This document shows positions 8,895 through 16,755 of a DNA stretch of 64,000 nucleotides, one piece after another. Every line of letters begins with the position of its first letter. The stretch's first letter is position 1. Below the pieces are notes generated by a model. The model was not told the origin of the DNA and did not search any database. It was given only the letters and a program-made list of their open reading frames with translations. Source of the stretch: Flavobacteriaceae bacterium (GTDB taxonomy: Bacteria > Bacteroidota > Bacteroidia > Flavobacteriales > Flavobacteriaceae); contig JAHEKV010000004.1 of NCBI GenBank assembly GCA_024638165.1, positions 96,703 to 160,702 on the forward strand, read 5' to 3'. The translations under genes and the position numbers were made by a program.

Positions 8895-9929
8895 ATGATT
8901 AAAAAACTTCCTTACCTAGTTCTTTCTTTACTCGTTTCATGCGGTCAGAATCCAAAGTCTGAAAGCGATGAAAGTCTCGTTTTTGTTGAAGAAAAACAGC
9001 AGCATTCGAGCCGTATCGCCTTTGGTTCCTGTAATAATGCTTATGCACCTAATGAACTTTGGGATGATGTTTTATTGGTGCAGCCAGAAGCATGGATATG
9101 GGGAGGGGATATAGTATATGCCGATAGCGATGATTTTGAAACGATCGAGAAACATTACCATCGTCAATTAGAAAATAGGGAGTACAAGCGATTAACAGAG
9201 TCTACGAAAATTCTTGGTACCTGGGATGACCATGATTATGGTATGAATGATGGAGGGGTTACTTTCTCTGCAAAAGCTAAGAGCCAGCAAGCTTTCCTAA
9301 ATTTTCTAAAGGTGGGCCAGAACGATTCAAGAAGAGATCAGGAAGGGGTATATTACTCTGAACAAATCCAAACAGAAGGACATATAGTAGAAGTTATTCT
9401 TTTAGATACTAGATATTTTCGATCTGACTTAACCCAAGGGACAGCGGGTAGACGTTACGATCCCAATTATGATGAAACAGCTACTATGTTGGGTGATGCT
9501 CAGTGGAATTGGCTTTCTCATCAACTAACCACTAGTACTGCTGATCTTATCTTTCTTGTATCGAGTATTCAATTTTTGTCAGCGGAGCACGGTTATGAAA
9601 AATGGCAAAATCTTCCTCACGAACGAGAGCGCTTAATTTCACTATTAAACCAGGTAGATCAGCCAGTTATGGTTTTGTCTGGTGATCGTCACATCTCTGA
9701 ATGGTCCGTGCTTAAAACCGAAGACAAAGAAATTATTGATTTTACCTCGAGTGGTCTGACGCATTCTTATGAAAACTTCAGTGGAGAGTCTAATGCACTT
9801 CGAGAAGGTAAAGTTATTTCGGTACCTTCTTATGGACTTCTTGATATCGATTGGAAAAACAGAGTGGTCAGCGGTAGAATGATCGGCAACGGTAATGCAA
9901 TTTTACAGGAGCATACTTTTAAGTTCTAA
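8895..9929 (+). CDS. PhoD-like metallophosphatase lipoprotein
   Basis: A 344-residue predicted lipoprotein related to alkaline phosphatase D/PhoD phosphodiesterases. The ATG at 8895 is used rather than the TTG three bases earlier. The signal peptide ends in LLVSCGQ, a lipobox with Cys at about residue 16. PhoD-type metal-site signatures are visible: FGSCNNAY, WIWGGDIVYAD, the family hallmark WDDHDYGMND (about residues 111-120), LLDTRYFRSD and LSGDRHISEW. It is shorter than classical PhoD and lacks the long N-terminal domain. Such enzymes hydrolyse phosphomonoesters or diesters outside the cytoplasm. It is transcribed divergently from the NrnA-like gene and is followed by a separate promoter for ndk, so it is probably monocistronic. 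Confidence 0.85.
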   Translation: MIKKLPYLVLSLLVSCGQNPKSESDESLVFVEEKQQHSSRIAFGSCNNAYAPNELWDDVLLVQPEAWIWGGDIVYADSDDFETIEKHYHRQLENREYKRLTESTKILGTWDDHDYGMNDGGVTFSAKAKSQQAFLNFLKVGQNDSRRDQEGVYYSEQIQTEGHIVEVILLDTRYFRSDLTQGTAGRRYDPNYDETATMLGDAQWNWLSHQLTTSTADLIFLVSSIQFLSAEHGYEKWQNLPHERERLISLLNQVDQPVMVLSGDRHISEWSVLKTEDKEIIDFTSSGLTHSYENFSGESNALREGKVISVPSYGLLDIDWKNRVVSGRMIGNGNAILQEHTFKF

Positions 9930-9936
9930 TTTTACC

Positions 9937-9944
9937 TACTTTTG
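9937..9944 (+). promoter_or_regulatory. Bacteroidota-type -7 promoter box for ndk
   Basis: TACTTTTG matches the TAnnTTTG -7 consensus of the Bacteroidota primary sigma factor, 22 nt before the ndk ATG and just after the preceding stop codon. The -33 element is not clear. Confidence 0.6.
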
Positions 9945-9966
9945 CGGAAAATTTTAAAGAAAATCC

Positions 9967-10386
9967 ATGTCTGGAACTAGAACTTTTACAATGATTAAGC
10001 CAGATGCTGTTAAGGCAGGTCACATCGGGGCTATTCTAGAACGTATTAATGCTGCAGGTTTTCGCATTGCTGCGATGAAGTATACCCAGTTAAGTAAGCG
10101 CGATGCTGAACTTTTCTATGCAGTACATGCTGAGCGTCCGTTCTACGGAGAATTAGTTGAATTTATGAGTAGCGGTCCTATCGTAGCTGCTATCCTCGAA
10201 AAAGACAATGCTGTTGAAGATTTCAGAATTTTAATCGGATCTACCAACCCTGCAGAAGCTGCAGAAGGTACCATTCGTAAAGCTTTTGCCAAATCTATTG
10301 GTGAGAACGCGATCCATGGTTCGGATAGCGATGAGAATGCTGCTATCGAATGCGCATTTCACTTCTCTGGAAGAGAAATCTTCTAG
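9967..10386 (+). CDS. ndk: Nucleoside-diphosphate kinase
   Basis: Transfers the gamma-phosphate of ATP to NDPs through a phosphohistidine, balancing NTP pools. The 139-residue length is normal for the family. Visible features are the start [20 protein letters not shown], the loop [18 protein letters not shown], and the active-site motif [12 protein letters not shown] with the catalytic histidine at position 117. It has its own -7 promoter box directly upstream. The stop codon is 4 nt from the stop of the convergent DUF721 gene, and no clear hairpin separates them. Confidence 0.97.
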   Translation: MSGTRTFTMIKPDAVKAGHIGAILERINAAGFRIAAMKYTQLSKRDAELFYAVHAERPFYGELVEFMSSGPIVAAILEKDNAVEDFRILIGSTNPAEAAEGTIRKAFAKSIGENAIHGSDSDENAAIECAFHFSGREIF

Positions 10387-10390
10387 ATTG

Positions 10391-10681
10391 TCAAACGAGT
10401 AATACCGACTTGATATAATCGCCATTTAGTGCTTCATTGTACATGGCGATTATTTTTTTTCTACCAAACAGTAGCTCCTCTCGCAGGACTGGTGAACTCA
10501 AGTAAACCTTTAGTACCCCTTTAGTGAATTGAACATTTTTGGTGTAATTAGCTACTCCGGGTCCCATAATCTCTGGCCATAGTCTAATCACCTCTGCCTC
10601 AATAAGGCCTTTCTCTAGCTTATTGGTCTCGACAAATTGCTTGAGTACCTCGCTAAGACTTTGTTCTTTGTCTTTTCTCAT
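10391..10681 (-). CDS. DUF721 (DciA-like) protein
   Basis: A 96-residue protein of the DUF721 family. DUF721 is the family of DciA, the helicase operator/loader used by most bacteria that lack DnaC or DnaI. The visible pattern is typical: an N-terminal helix (SLSEVLKQFVETNKLEKGL), the conserved VIRLWPEIMGPGVANYT core and a C-terminal beta/alpha part (LKVYLSSPVLREELLFGRKK). Its start overlaps the recF stop codon by 4 nt (ATGA), so it is translationally coupled to recF. The role as a DnaB loader is inference from the family; Bacteroidota members are short and little studied. Confidence 0.85.
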   Translation of the reverse strand: MRKDKEQSLSEVLKQFVETNKLEKGLIEAEVIRLWPEIMGPGVANYTKNVQFTKGVLKVYLSSPVLREELLFGRKKIIAMYNEALNGDYIKSVLLV

Positions 10682-11763
10682 TCTAGGTGATGAATTACAT
10701 AGGGTCTACCGGTAGCTTTAACTACCTCCTCAGTTCTACTACTATTGGTGTCGCTAATGAATAATTGGCCGAAGAAATCGTTTTCAACAAGTGCAACTAA
10801 GCGCATCACTCGCTGGTCATCTAATTTATCAAAGATATCATCTAACAAGACGATCGGTTTTTGATTTTTCTGATTTTTAAGAAAAGCATACTGAGCGAAA
10901 CGCAAAGCAATCAAAAAGCTTTTCTGCTGACCTTGACTTCCAAATTTTTTGATAGGATAGCCCTTTAAAAGCAACATCAAGTCATCCTTGTGTATTCCCG
11001 CTGAGGTGTATTGTATAAGACGATCCTTAGCAAGACTCTGTTCAAGAAGCGTTTTAAAATCGGTTTTAAGCAGTTCAGAATCGTATTTAACCTCGACAAT
11101 CTCACTCTCTATTGGGCTGATTGCCTTGTATTGTTCAACGAAGTGTTCAGCGAAATAGTTTAAGAATTGATTTCTCTTCTCAAAGATGATACTACCATTT
11201 TCAATAAGTAGTTCATCATATAAGGCAAGGGTATCCTTCTGAAAAACATTGTTTTTTGCAAAGTATTTCAATAACGAATTTCTTTGACTTAGAGCCTGAT
11301 TGTACTTGAGAAGTGCGTTTAAATAGTCAGAGTCTGATTGAGAAATAATACTGTCAATGAATTTTCTCCTGATTTCACTGCCTTCAGAAATAAGGTCTCT
11401 GTCAGCAGGGGAAATAATAACTAAAGGGATTTTTCCAATGTGATCACTGATTCGATCGTACGTTTTACCATTGAGTTTTACCGTCTTTCTGATGCCCTTT
11501 TTGAAACCGATGAAAAGATCGAGATCTCTCTGATCGATCTTGAATTTACCCTCTAAGGTGAACAATTCAGCACCATGTCTAACGTTTTGAGTGCTTTGAG
11601 GATTAAAATAGCTTTTGGTAAAAGCTAAGTGATAAATAGCATCTAGAATAGTGGTTTTACCTGCGCCATTCCTGCCAACCAAGCAATTTATAGACGAATC
11701 GAAATCGAATTGATCGGCTTCGAAATTCTTATAGTTGATTAGGGAAAGATATTCTAGATACAT
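10678..11763 (-). CDS. recF: DNA replication and repair protein RecF
   Basis: SMC-like ATPase that binds gapped DNA and helps RecOR load RecA. I place the start at the ATG at 11763 (361 residues), which begins directly with YLEYLSLINYKNFE, the usual RecF opening; an upstream in-frame start would add 25 non-conserved residues and run into the promoter of the divergent gene. Motifs: Walker A GRNGAGKTT (about residues 30-38), a DRDLISEGSEIRRKFID region, SAGIHKDDL, the ABC signature region FGSQGQQKSFLIALRFAQ, and Walker B PIVLLDDIFDKLD near residue 310. It is coupled by a 4-nt overlap to the DUF721/DciA-like gene, consistent with a replication-linked role. Confidence 0.95.
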   Translation of the reverse strand: MYLEYLSLINYKNFEADQFDFDSSINCLVGRNGAGKTTILDAIYHLAFTKSYFNPQSTQNVRHGAELFTLEGKFKIDQRDLDLFIGFKKGIRKTVKLNGKTYDRISDHIGKIPLVIISPADRDLISEGSEIRRKFIDSIISQSDSDYLNALLKYNQALSQRNSLLKYFAKNNVFQKDTLALYDELLIENGSIIFEKRNQFLNYFAEHFVEQYKAISPIESEIVEVKYDSELLKTDFKTLLEQSLAKDRLIQYTSAGIHKDDLMLLLKGYPIKKFGSQGQQKSFLIALRFAQYAFLKNQKNQKPIVLLDDIFDKLDDQRVMRLVALVENDFFGQLFISDTNSSRTEEVVKATGRPYVIHHLE

Positions 11764-11825
11764 AACTAAAAATGGATGGTAAAAATAAGCATTGTTACCC
11801 AGTCGGTAGATTATGATAAAAATTC

Positions 11826-11833
11826 TATTTTTG
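11826..11833 (+). promoter_or_regulatory. -7 promoter box for the TPR-ribH-mutL run
   Basis: TATTTTTG matches TAnnTTTG exactly, 24 nt before the ATG at 11857. It lies in the 93-nt gap between divergent recF and the TPR gene. It is the only good promoter I see for the plus-strand genes from 11.9 to 16.8 kb. Confidence 0.6.
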
Positions 11834-11856
11834 CCCATCTAATATAATAGTATACC

Positions 11857-12621
11857 ATGGCGAGTTATCAGCGAAGAGGATATAAGAAATCAGTTAAGAC
11901 CGTTGAGTCTAACGAAGAGGTTGTAGATCAGAACAGTCAAACTGCTGAGGTTTTTTCAGCATTAGATTCAGGTGCATCTCGATCTGAAGAGTGGTTTAGA
12001 AAAAACCAGAAGATTATTTTAGGCTTGATCATTGCAATTGCAGTGGTGGGTATTGGAAGCTTTGCCTACAATGAGTTTGTTTTAGCTCCAAAGGAGCGCG
12101 AAGCAGCTAATGAACTATACTATCCACAGTCTTATTTCGAACAATCGACTCAACCCGGCGTTGCAAAAGACTCTCTGTTAGGTCTTGCGCTAAATGGTGC
12201 TCAGGGGAAATATGGATTCGTCGATATCATTGATAATTATTCGGGCACAAAAGCAGCTAAATTAGCTTCTTATGGTGCTGGAATGTCTTACTTGCAGTTA
12301 GGTCAGTACACTGAAGCGATCGCTGCTTTAGAAGGGTTTTCTTCAGATGATGCCATCTTATCAGCTTTAGCTAAAGGTGCTATCGCAGATGCTTATGCCG
12401 GTTTAGAGCGGTACTCTGATGCACTTACTGCTTATGAATCTGCTTTGAGTCAGGATACGAATGACTTTACAACGCCGATGTTCTTACGCAAAGCGTTATT
12501 TATGGCCCTCGAGGTTAATGAAACGGGTAAAGCACTGAAATACGCAAAGCGTTTAAAGAAAGAGCATACCGGTAATACTGAGGCGTCTGGTATCGATGCG
12601 ATTATCGGAAACCTAGAGTAA
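11857..12621 (+). CDS. Membrane-anchored TPR protein (YfgM-like)
   Basis: A 254-residue protein with a short polar cytoplasmic N-terminus (about 1-50), one transmembrane helix (IILGLIIAIAVVGIGSFAY, about residues 53-71) and a periplasmic C-terminal region of TPR-like helix pairs (about 100-250), for example ASYGAGMSYLQLGQYTEAI and AKGAIADAYAGLERYSDAL. This layout resembles YfgM/UPF0070, a SecYEG-associated chaperone partner, but the match is by architecture only. It is the first gene of the run and ends 2 nt before the ribH start. The exact role is not known. Confidence 0.8.
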   Translation: MASYQRRGYKKSVKTVESNEEVVDQNSQTAEVFSALDSGASRSEEWFRKNQKIILGLIIAIAVVGIGSFAYNEFVLAPKEREAANELYYPQSYFEQSTQPGVAKDSLLGLALNGAQGKYGFVDIIDNYSGTKAAKLASYGAGMSYLQLGQYTEAIAALEGFSSDDAILSALAKGAIADAYAGLERYSDALTAYESALSQDTNDFTTPMFLRKALFMALEVNETGKALKYAKRLKKEHTGNTEASGIDAIIGNLE

Positions 12622-12623
12622 GA

Positions 12624-13094
12624 GTGGCTACGGCACATCATCATTTATCAACTTACGATTCATCTAAGGTTCCTTCGGGTGAGGGGAAACGGTTTGCTGT
12701 TATCACTGCAGACTGGAATGAAGAAATTACCCACGCGCTTAGAGATGGTTGTCTTTCGACATTAACTGAACACAAAGCAGAAACCATTGATCAGATTGCG
12801 GTACCTGGTGCGGTTGAGCTAACCTATGCGGCATCCAAATGTGTAAAGGCTGAGAAGTACGACGCCGTTATCGTTATCGGATGTGTGATTAGAGGTGAAA
12901 CGGCGCACTTTGATTTTGTCTGTCAATCCATTACTCAGGGTATAACTGAGCTCAATCTAAAAGGAACCACACCAGTAATATTCTGTGTGCTAACCGATAA
13001 TCACATCGACCAATCAAGAGCTCGAAGTGGAGGTAAGCACGGCAATAAGGGTGTTGAGGCAGCGATAGCTGCTCTTCAAATGTCTGAAGTTTAA
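12624..13094 (+). CDS. ribH: 6,7-dimethyl-8-ribityllumazine synthase
   Basis: Penultimate step of riboflavin synthesis: condenses 5-amino-6-ribitylaminouracil with 3,4-dihydroxy-2-butanone 4-phosphate. The 156 residues start from a GTG only 2 nt after the preceding stop, which suggests translational coupling. Signature segments are RFAVITADWNEEITHAL (substrate pocket Trp), VPGAVELTYAASKC, VIVIGCVIRGETAHFDFVC with the catalytic His in the GETAHF motif, and FCVLTDNHIDQSRARSGG. Length and motifs are normal. No FMN riboswitch is visible, and no other rib genes are adjacent. Confidence 0.96.
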   Translation: MATAHHHLSTYDSSKVPSGEGKRFAVITADWNEEITHALRDGCLSTLTEHKAETIDQIAVPGAVELTYAASKCVKAEKYDAVIVIGCVIRGETAHFDFVCQSITQGITELNLKGTTPVIFCVLTDNHIDQSRARSGGKHGNKGVEAAIAALQMSEV

Positions 13095-13128
13095 CTTCGG
13101 GTTCATCGATTCTTAGTATCTTTATTCT

Positions 13129-13416
13129 ATGGCATTTCTAAAGATGAAATCGCATAAAAAATTTGGATACCAACCTCGTTATTACAAGGGGGAGGGTTCT
13201 CCTTTTAAGATGGAACATCGTTTCGATGCTTTTCGCAGTACTGCCCAGCCTCCGAGAGGTTTAAAAAACAAATTGTTTTGGGCTATCGATGATCTTAAAT
13301 CGGGTGAGGAATCAAAAAAAAGCAACCGATTGGTCTTAACCATAGCTCTAATTTTAATCTTTTTCTTTTTAGTCATTATTGACTTTGATCTAAGCATTTT
13401 CACTAGTCGTGCCTGA
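13129..13416 (+). CDS. Small conserved membrane protein between ribH and mutL
   Basis: A 95-residue protein with a basic N-terminal half (KMKSHKKFGYQPRYYKGEG, about residues 5-23; MEHRFDAFRST) and a single C-terminal transmembrane helix (LVLTIALILIFFFLVIIDF, about 68-86). Similar small proteins sit next to ribH in flavobacterial genomes and, from memory, are sometimes labelled riboflavin synthase beta subunit because of that neighbour. Nothing in the sequence supports an enzymatic role. It overlaps the mutL GTG start by 8 nt, so it is probably co-translated with mutL. Function unknown. Confidence 0.75.
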   Translation: MAFLKMKSHKKFGYQPRYYKGEGSPFKMEHRFDAFRSTAQPPRGLKNKLFWAIDDLKSGEESKKSNRLVLTIALILIFFFLVIIDFDLSIFTSRA

Positions 13417-15184
13417 AATTTTTAAGCTTCCAGAACATGTAGCCAATCAGATAGCCGCAGGGGAAGTTGTACAACGTCCGGCCTCAGTGGTTAAGGAATT
13501 GCTTGAAAATGCGGTTGATGCGGGCTCTACAAGTATCACCTTGGTTATCAAGAAGTCAGGTAAGGAATTGATTAGTGTTATTGATAATGGGGTAGGTATT
13601 GATAAAGAACAGTTAGAATTGGCCTTTGAGCGTCATGCGACTTCTAAAATTCGATCTGCAGAAGATTTATTTACCTTAAGTACAAAGGGGTTTAGGGGAG
13701 AAGCTTTAGCAAGTATTGCAGCCATTGCTCAAGTTAACTGTAAAAGTAGGGTTCAAGGTTCAGAGGAAGCTTTTGAATATACGAATCATGGCGGACAGTC
13801 TTACGATATCAAGGAAGTTGTCGCTGAGGTAGGTACCACTATTTCTGTAAAACATCTTTTTTTCAATATACCGGCTCGTAGAAACTTTTTGAAGTCGAAC
13901 TCAGTAGAATTGAAGCATTGCATTGATGAATTTCAGCGGGTAGCGCTTATTCATACCAATATTCATTGGAAAATGTATTCTGATGATCAGGTCTTATTTG
14001 ACCTACCGACCTCCAATTTATTACAACGCATTGGCCATGTTTTTGGATCGAAATACCCTGAGCGTGTTGTGCCCATAAAAGAGGCCACCGAAGTGGTTAA
14101 AATTTCAGGCTACGTTCAAAAACCCGAATTTGCCAAAAAGTCGCGACAAGAACAGTTCTTTTTTGTCAATGGTCGCTATGTACGTCATTCCTATTTGCAC
14201 AAGGCAGTGATTAAGGCCTATGAGGGTCTTTTAAATAATGATTACCAACCCGGATACTTTATTTTTCTGGAGGTAGACCCTTCGATGGTAGATGTTAATA
14301 TACATCCGACCAAAACAGAAATAAAACTGGTTGATGAGTTCGAGATTTTCACTCTTTTACAGGCTACTGTTCGCCATAGTTTGGGACAATTCAGAGTCAA
14401 TGCAAGTATCGATTTTGATCTCAATCCAGATTATCAGGTAGATTACCGATCTGAACGGTCGTCTTCTCCTAGCCGCATGCCGAAAATTCAAGTAGATCCC
14501 AGCTTCAACCCATTTGTGTCCGTAGATGCTAACGACGCTTTAGGATTTAGCCAACTCGTGGTAGAAACTGAGGCCAAGCAGGCCACCTTTTCTGACGATT
14601 TTGAAGGAGACGCAATAAGCTTTGAGTCTTCACATTCACCTATTCAACTCGACACGAAATATCTCGTAATCGCTAGGGATACCCAACTAGTATTAATCGA
14701 TCAATATAGAGCTCATCAGCGCGTGATTTACGAGCAATTATTGGCGGCAATGACCGTTGAGGTATCTAACTCTCAGCAATGGTTGTTTTCTGAAGAGATT
14801 GAGTTAAACCCTTCGGAGCGTAATCAGTTCTCACAAATTGAAGATCAGTTAAGAGATTTGGGCTTTGCCATGAGTTTAACAGATCATCAACTTACCTTAA
14901 GTGGTGGTCCTGAATTTCTAGACACTCCTAATGCTCTTAAGCTTTTCAAGGAGCTTCTTAATCTTTCACAGGATAAATATTCTTTAGAGAGCTTTTCTAC
15001 TGCCGAGTTATCGGCTAGAATTTTATCTCGAAATATGGCGATTCGATCGGGGGTGAAGCTCTCGCCTGAACAAATGAGAAAACTTTTAGAAGATCTAAAT
15101 TTGTGTAAGGAACGCGAGTGGTCGCCAGATCAGAAACTAATTTTTAGGTTGATCGATGTTCAAGAAATTGCACGTAAATTCTAG
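13409..15184 (+). CDS. mutL: DNA mismatch repair protein MutL
   Basis: Mismatch-repair matchmaker ATPase, 591 residues from a GTG at 13409. The N-terminal GHKL ATPase is intact: PEHVANQIAAGEVVQRPASV, KELLENAVDAGST, DNGVGI, HATSKI, STKGFRGEALASIA and the FFNIPARRNFLKS lid; the transducer domain follows (FFVNGRYV, DVNIHPTKTEIK). The C-terminal dimerisation domain (about 400-591) is present, but the endonuclease signature is degenerate: residues 431-442 read DQYRAHQRVIYE instead of DQHA-x2-E-x4-E, and the CPHGRP-type motif is replaced by LCKEREWSPD near Cys566. I expect this MutL not to nick DNA by the canonical mechanism, though related Bacteroidota proteins may share the change. It overlaps the upstream small gene by 8 nt and lies 3 nt before the first rhomboid gene. 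Confidence 0.95.
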   Translation: MPEIFKLPEHVANQIAAGEVVQRPASVVKELLENAVDAGSTSITLVIKKSGKELISVIDNGVGIDKEQLELAFERHATSKIRSAEDLFTLSTKGFRGEALASIAAIAQVNCKSRVQGSEEAFEYTNHGGQSYDIKEVVAEVGTTISVKHLFFNIPARRNFLKSNSVELKHCIDEFQRVALIHTNIHWKMYSDDQVLFDLPTSNLLQRIGHVFGSKYPERVVPIKEATEVVKISGYVQKPEFAKKSRQEQFFFVNGRYVRHSYLHKAVIKAYEGLLNNDYQPGYFIFLEVDPSMVDVNIHPTKTEIKLVDEFEIFTLLQATVRHSLGQFRVNASIDFDLNPDYQVDYRSERSSSPSRMPKIQVDPSFNPFVSVDANDALGFSQLVVETEAKQATFSDDFEGDAISFESSHSPIQLDTKYLVIARDTQLVLIDQYRAHQRVIYEQLLAAMTVEVSNSQQWLFSEEIELNPSERNQFSQIEDQLRDLGFAMSLTDHQLTLSGGPEFLDTPNALKLFKELLNLSQDKYSLESFSTAELSARILSRNMAIRSGVKLSPEQMRKLLEDLNLCKEREWSPDQKLIFRLIDVQEIARKF

Positions 15185-15187
15185 GCT

Positions 15188-15931
15188 ATGCTACAACAAA
15201 TGACTCCCGCTGTACGTGGAATACTTATCGCTAATGTGTTGTTCTTTATACTGACTCTGGGCTTAGGTGACTTTATGTATGGTAGATTCTCCCTTTGGTT
15301 TATGGAGAATCCCAGATTTGGGTTTTGGCAATTTGCTACCCATATGTTCATGCATGGAGGTTTTGCTCATATACTCTTTAATATGTATGCGGTTGTAGCC
15401 TTCGGAACACCGCTTGAACGTCAATGGGGCCAAGAAAAATTCATTTTCTTTTTCTTCTCTGCTGGCTTAGGTGCCGCATTTTTGCACACCGGTGTCAATT
15501 ACATTTATTTCAATAGTGCCGTTGAAGCGATTGTTGATTCAGGGATATCTAGAGTACAACTATTTGAGGCTTTGACCTCTACCTCAGGGGTAAACTTAAA
15601 TTATATTGAACGTGGTGTTTCTTACGAAATAGCAGAGCAATTGAGGTCTACGTTTTATACCCCGGCTGTCGGTGCTTCGGGGGCCGTTTACGGTGTTTTA
15701 GTAGCCTTCGCCTTTATGTATCCCAATGCTCGTTTGATGCTACTATTTCTGCCTTTTCCTATTAAAGCGAAATACTTTGTACCCCTCATCATTCTAGGGG
15801 ATCTTTATTTTGGAATCACCAATCAAAATACTGGTATCGCTCACTTTGCTCACATTGGTGGTGCATTATTAGGCTATATTATGATGTGGTACTGGAGTCG
15901 AAATTCATTTAACAATCATCGTTGGAACTAA
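15188..15931 (+). CDS. Rhomboid-family intramembrane serine protease (first of pair)
   Basis: A 247-residue multi-pass membrane protein of the rhomboid clan, which cleaves transmembrane substrates within the bilayer. The catalytic serine is in GASGAVYG at residue 164 and the catalytic histidine in HIGGALLGY at residue 222. The oxyanion-side motif MFMHGGFAHILFNMYAV (about residues 54-70) supplies the conserved His and Asn of helix 2. An unusual insertion of about 50 residues (roughly 110-155) lies between helices 3 and 4. It starts 3 nt after mutL and its stop overlaps the next rhomboid start (TAATG). Substrates unknown. Confidence 0.9.
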   Translation: MLQQMTPAVRGILIANVLFFILTLGLGDFMYGRFSLWFMENPRFGFWQFATHMFMHGGFAHILFNMYAVVAFGTPLERQWGQEKFIFFFFSAGLGAAFLHTGVNYIYFNSAVEAIVDSGISRVQLFEALTSTSGVNLNYIERGVSYEIAEQLRSTFYTPAVGASGAVYGVLVAFAFMYPNARLMLLFLPFPIKAKYFVPLIILGDLYFGITNQNTGIAHFAHIGGALLGYIMMWYWSRNSFNNHRWN

Positions 15932-16755
15932 TGGAAAACCTGCGCTACCGATGGAGTTTGATGAGTAGCTTTGATCGCTTTATTGCGATTCAAGTACTGG
16001 TTTTTTTGGTGATCTCGATTTTAGGTTTGATTGGATTGCCTTTAGATCGCTGGTTGGTTTTAAGCTCGTCTTTAACAACCTTATTATTTCAGCCTTGGAG
16101 CCTAATCACTTATAGTTTTATTCATGCTGATCTTTGGCACCTGATATTCAACATGCTCTGGCTCTACACCGCAAGTCGTTATTTTTTAACCTTATTCGAC
16201 ACTGCCCGTTTATTTACCGTTTATTTCTTAGGCGTATTTTTCGCAGGACTTACTTTTTTATTCTCCTACGCACTTTTTCTATCCTCTAACGCCTATTTAG
16301 TTGGGTCTTCAGCTGGAGTGATGGCAGTGCTCATATTTATTGCTACCTATACTCCTAATCAGCCCATAAGAATCTTTATTTTCAATATTAAGTTGTGGCA
16401 GCTCGGAGCCTTTTTTGTCGTGATTGATTTATTACAACTAACCTCGGGCGTGAATTTTGGTGGTCGTCTAGCCCACCTCGTCGGGGCAGGAATTGGTTAT
16501 TTTATGGCGAGCCAGTTATTAAAAGGAGTGGAAATTGCTGATGGTTTACAGAATTATTTCAGACAAGGATTTCGATTCAATTTTACTCGTAAAAAGCGAT
16601 CTTTTAAGGTTTACAAAAACAAAAAGAAAACTAGCGCTGAGCCTCTATCAGATCAAGAGAAGATTGATTCCATTCTCGATAAAATCAGTGCGTCAGGATA
16701 TGAAAGCCTTTCTGCCGAGGAAAAAGAATACCTCTTTAAAAAGGGGCAGAAATAG
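15931..16755 (+). CDS. Rhomboid-family intramembrane serine protease (second of pair)
   Basis: A 274-residue rhomboid paralogue beginning at an ATG that shares a base with the previous stop (TAATG), so the two are translationally coupled. Motifs: SFIHADLWHLIFNMLWLY (helix 2 His and Asn), GSSAGVMAVL with the candidate catalytic serine at residue 127, and HLVGAGIGYF with the histidine at residue 182. After the membrane domain there is a cytoplasmic tail of about 70 basic residues (FTRKKRSFKVYKNKKKT) ending in a short acidic helical stretch absent from the first copy (SDQEKIDSILDKI). The 3' end overlaps the convergent WbqC-like gene by 20 nt. Confidence 0.88.
   Translation: MENLRYRWSLMSSFDRFIAIQVLVFLVISILGLIGLPLDRWLVLSSSLTTLLFQPWSLITYSFIHADLWHLIFNMLWLYTASRYFLTLFDTARLFTVYFLGVFFAGLTFLFSYALFLSSNAYLVGSSAGVMAVLIFIATYTPNQPIRIFIFNIKLWQLGAFFVVIDLLQLTSGVNFGGRLAHLVGAGIGYFMASQLLKGVEIADGLQNYFRQGFRFNFTRKKRSFKVYKNKKKTSAEPLSDQEKIDSILDKISASGYESLSAEEKEYLFKKGQK

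Noticed and set aside
12600..12630. FMN riboswitch before ribH
   Set aside because: ribH starts 2 nt after the preceding gene, so there is no leader to hold one.
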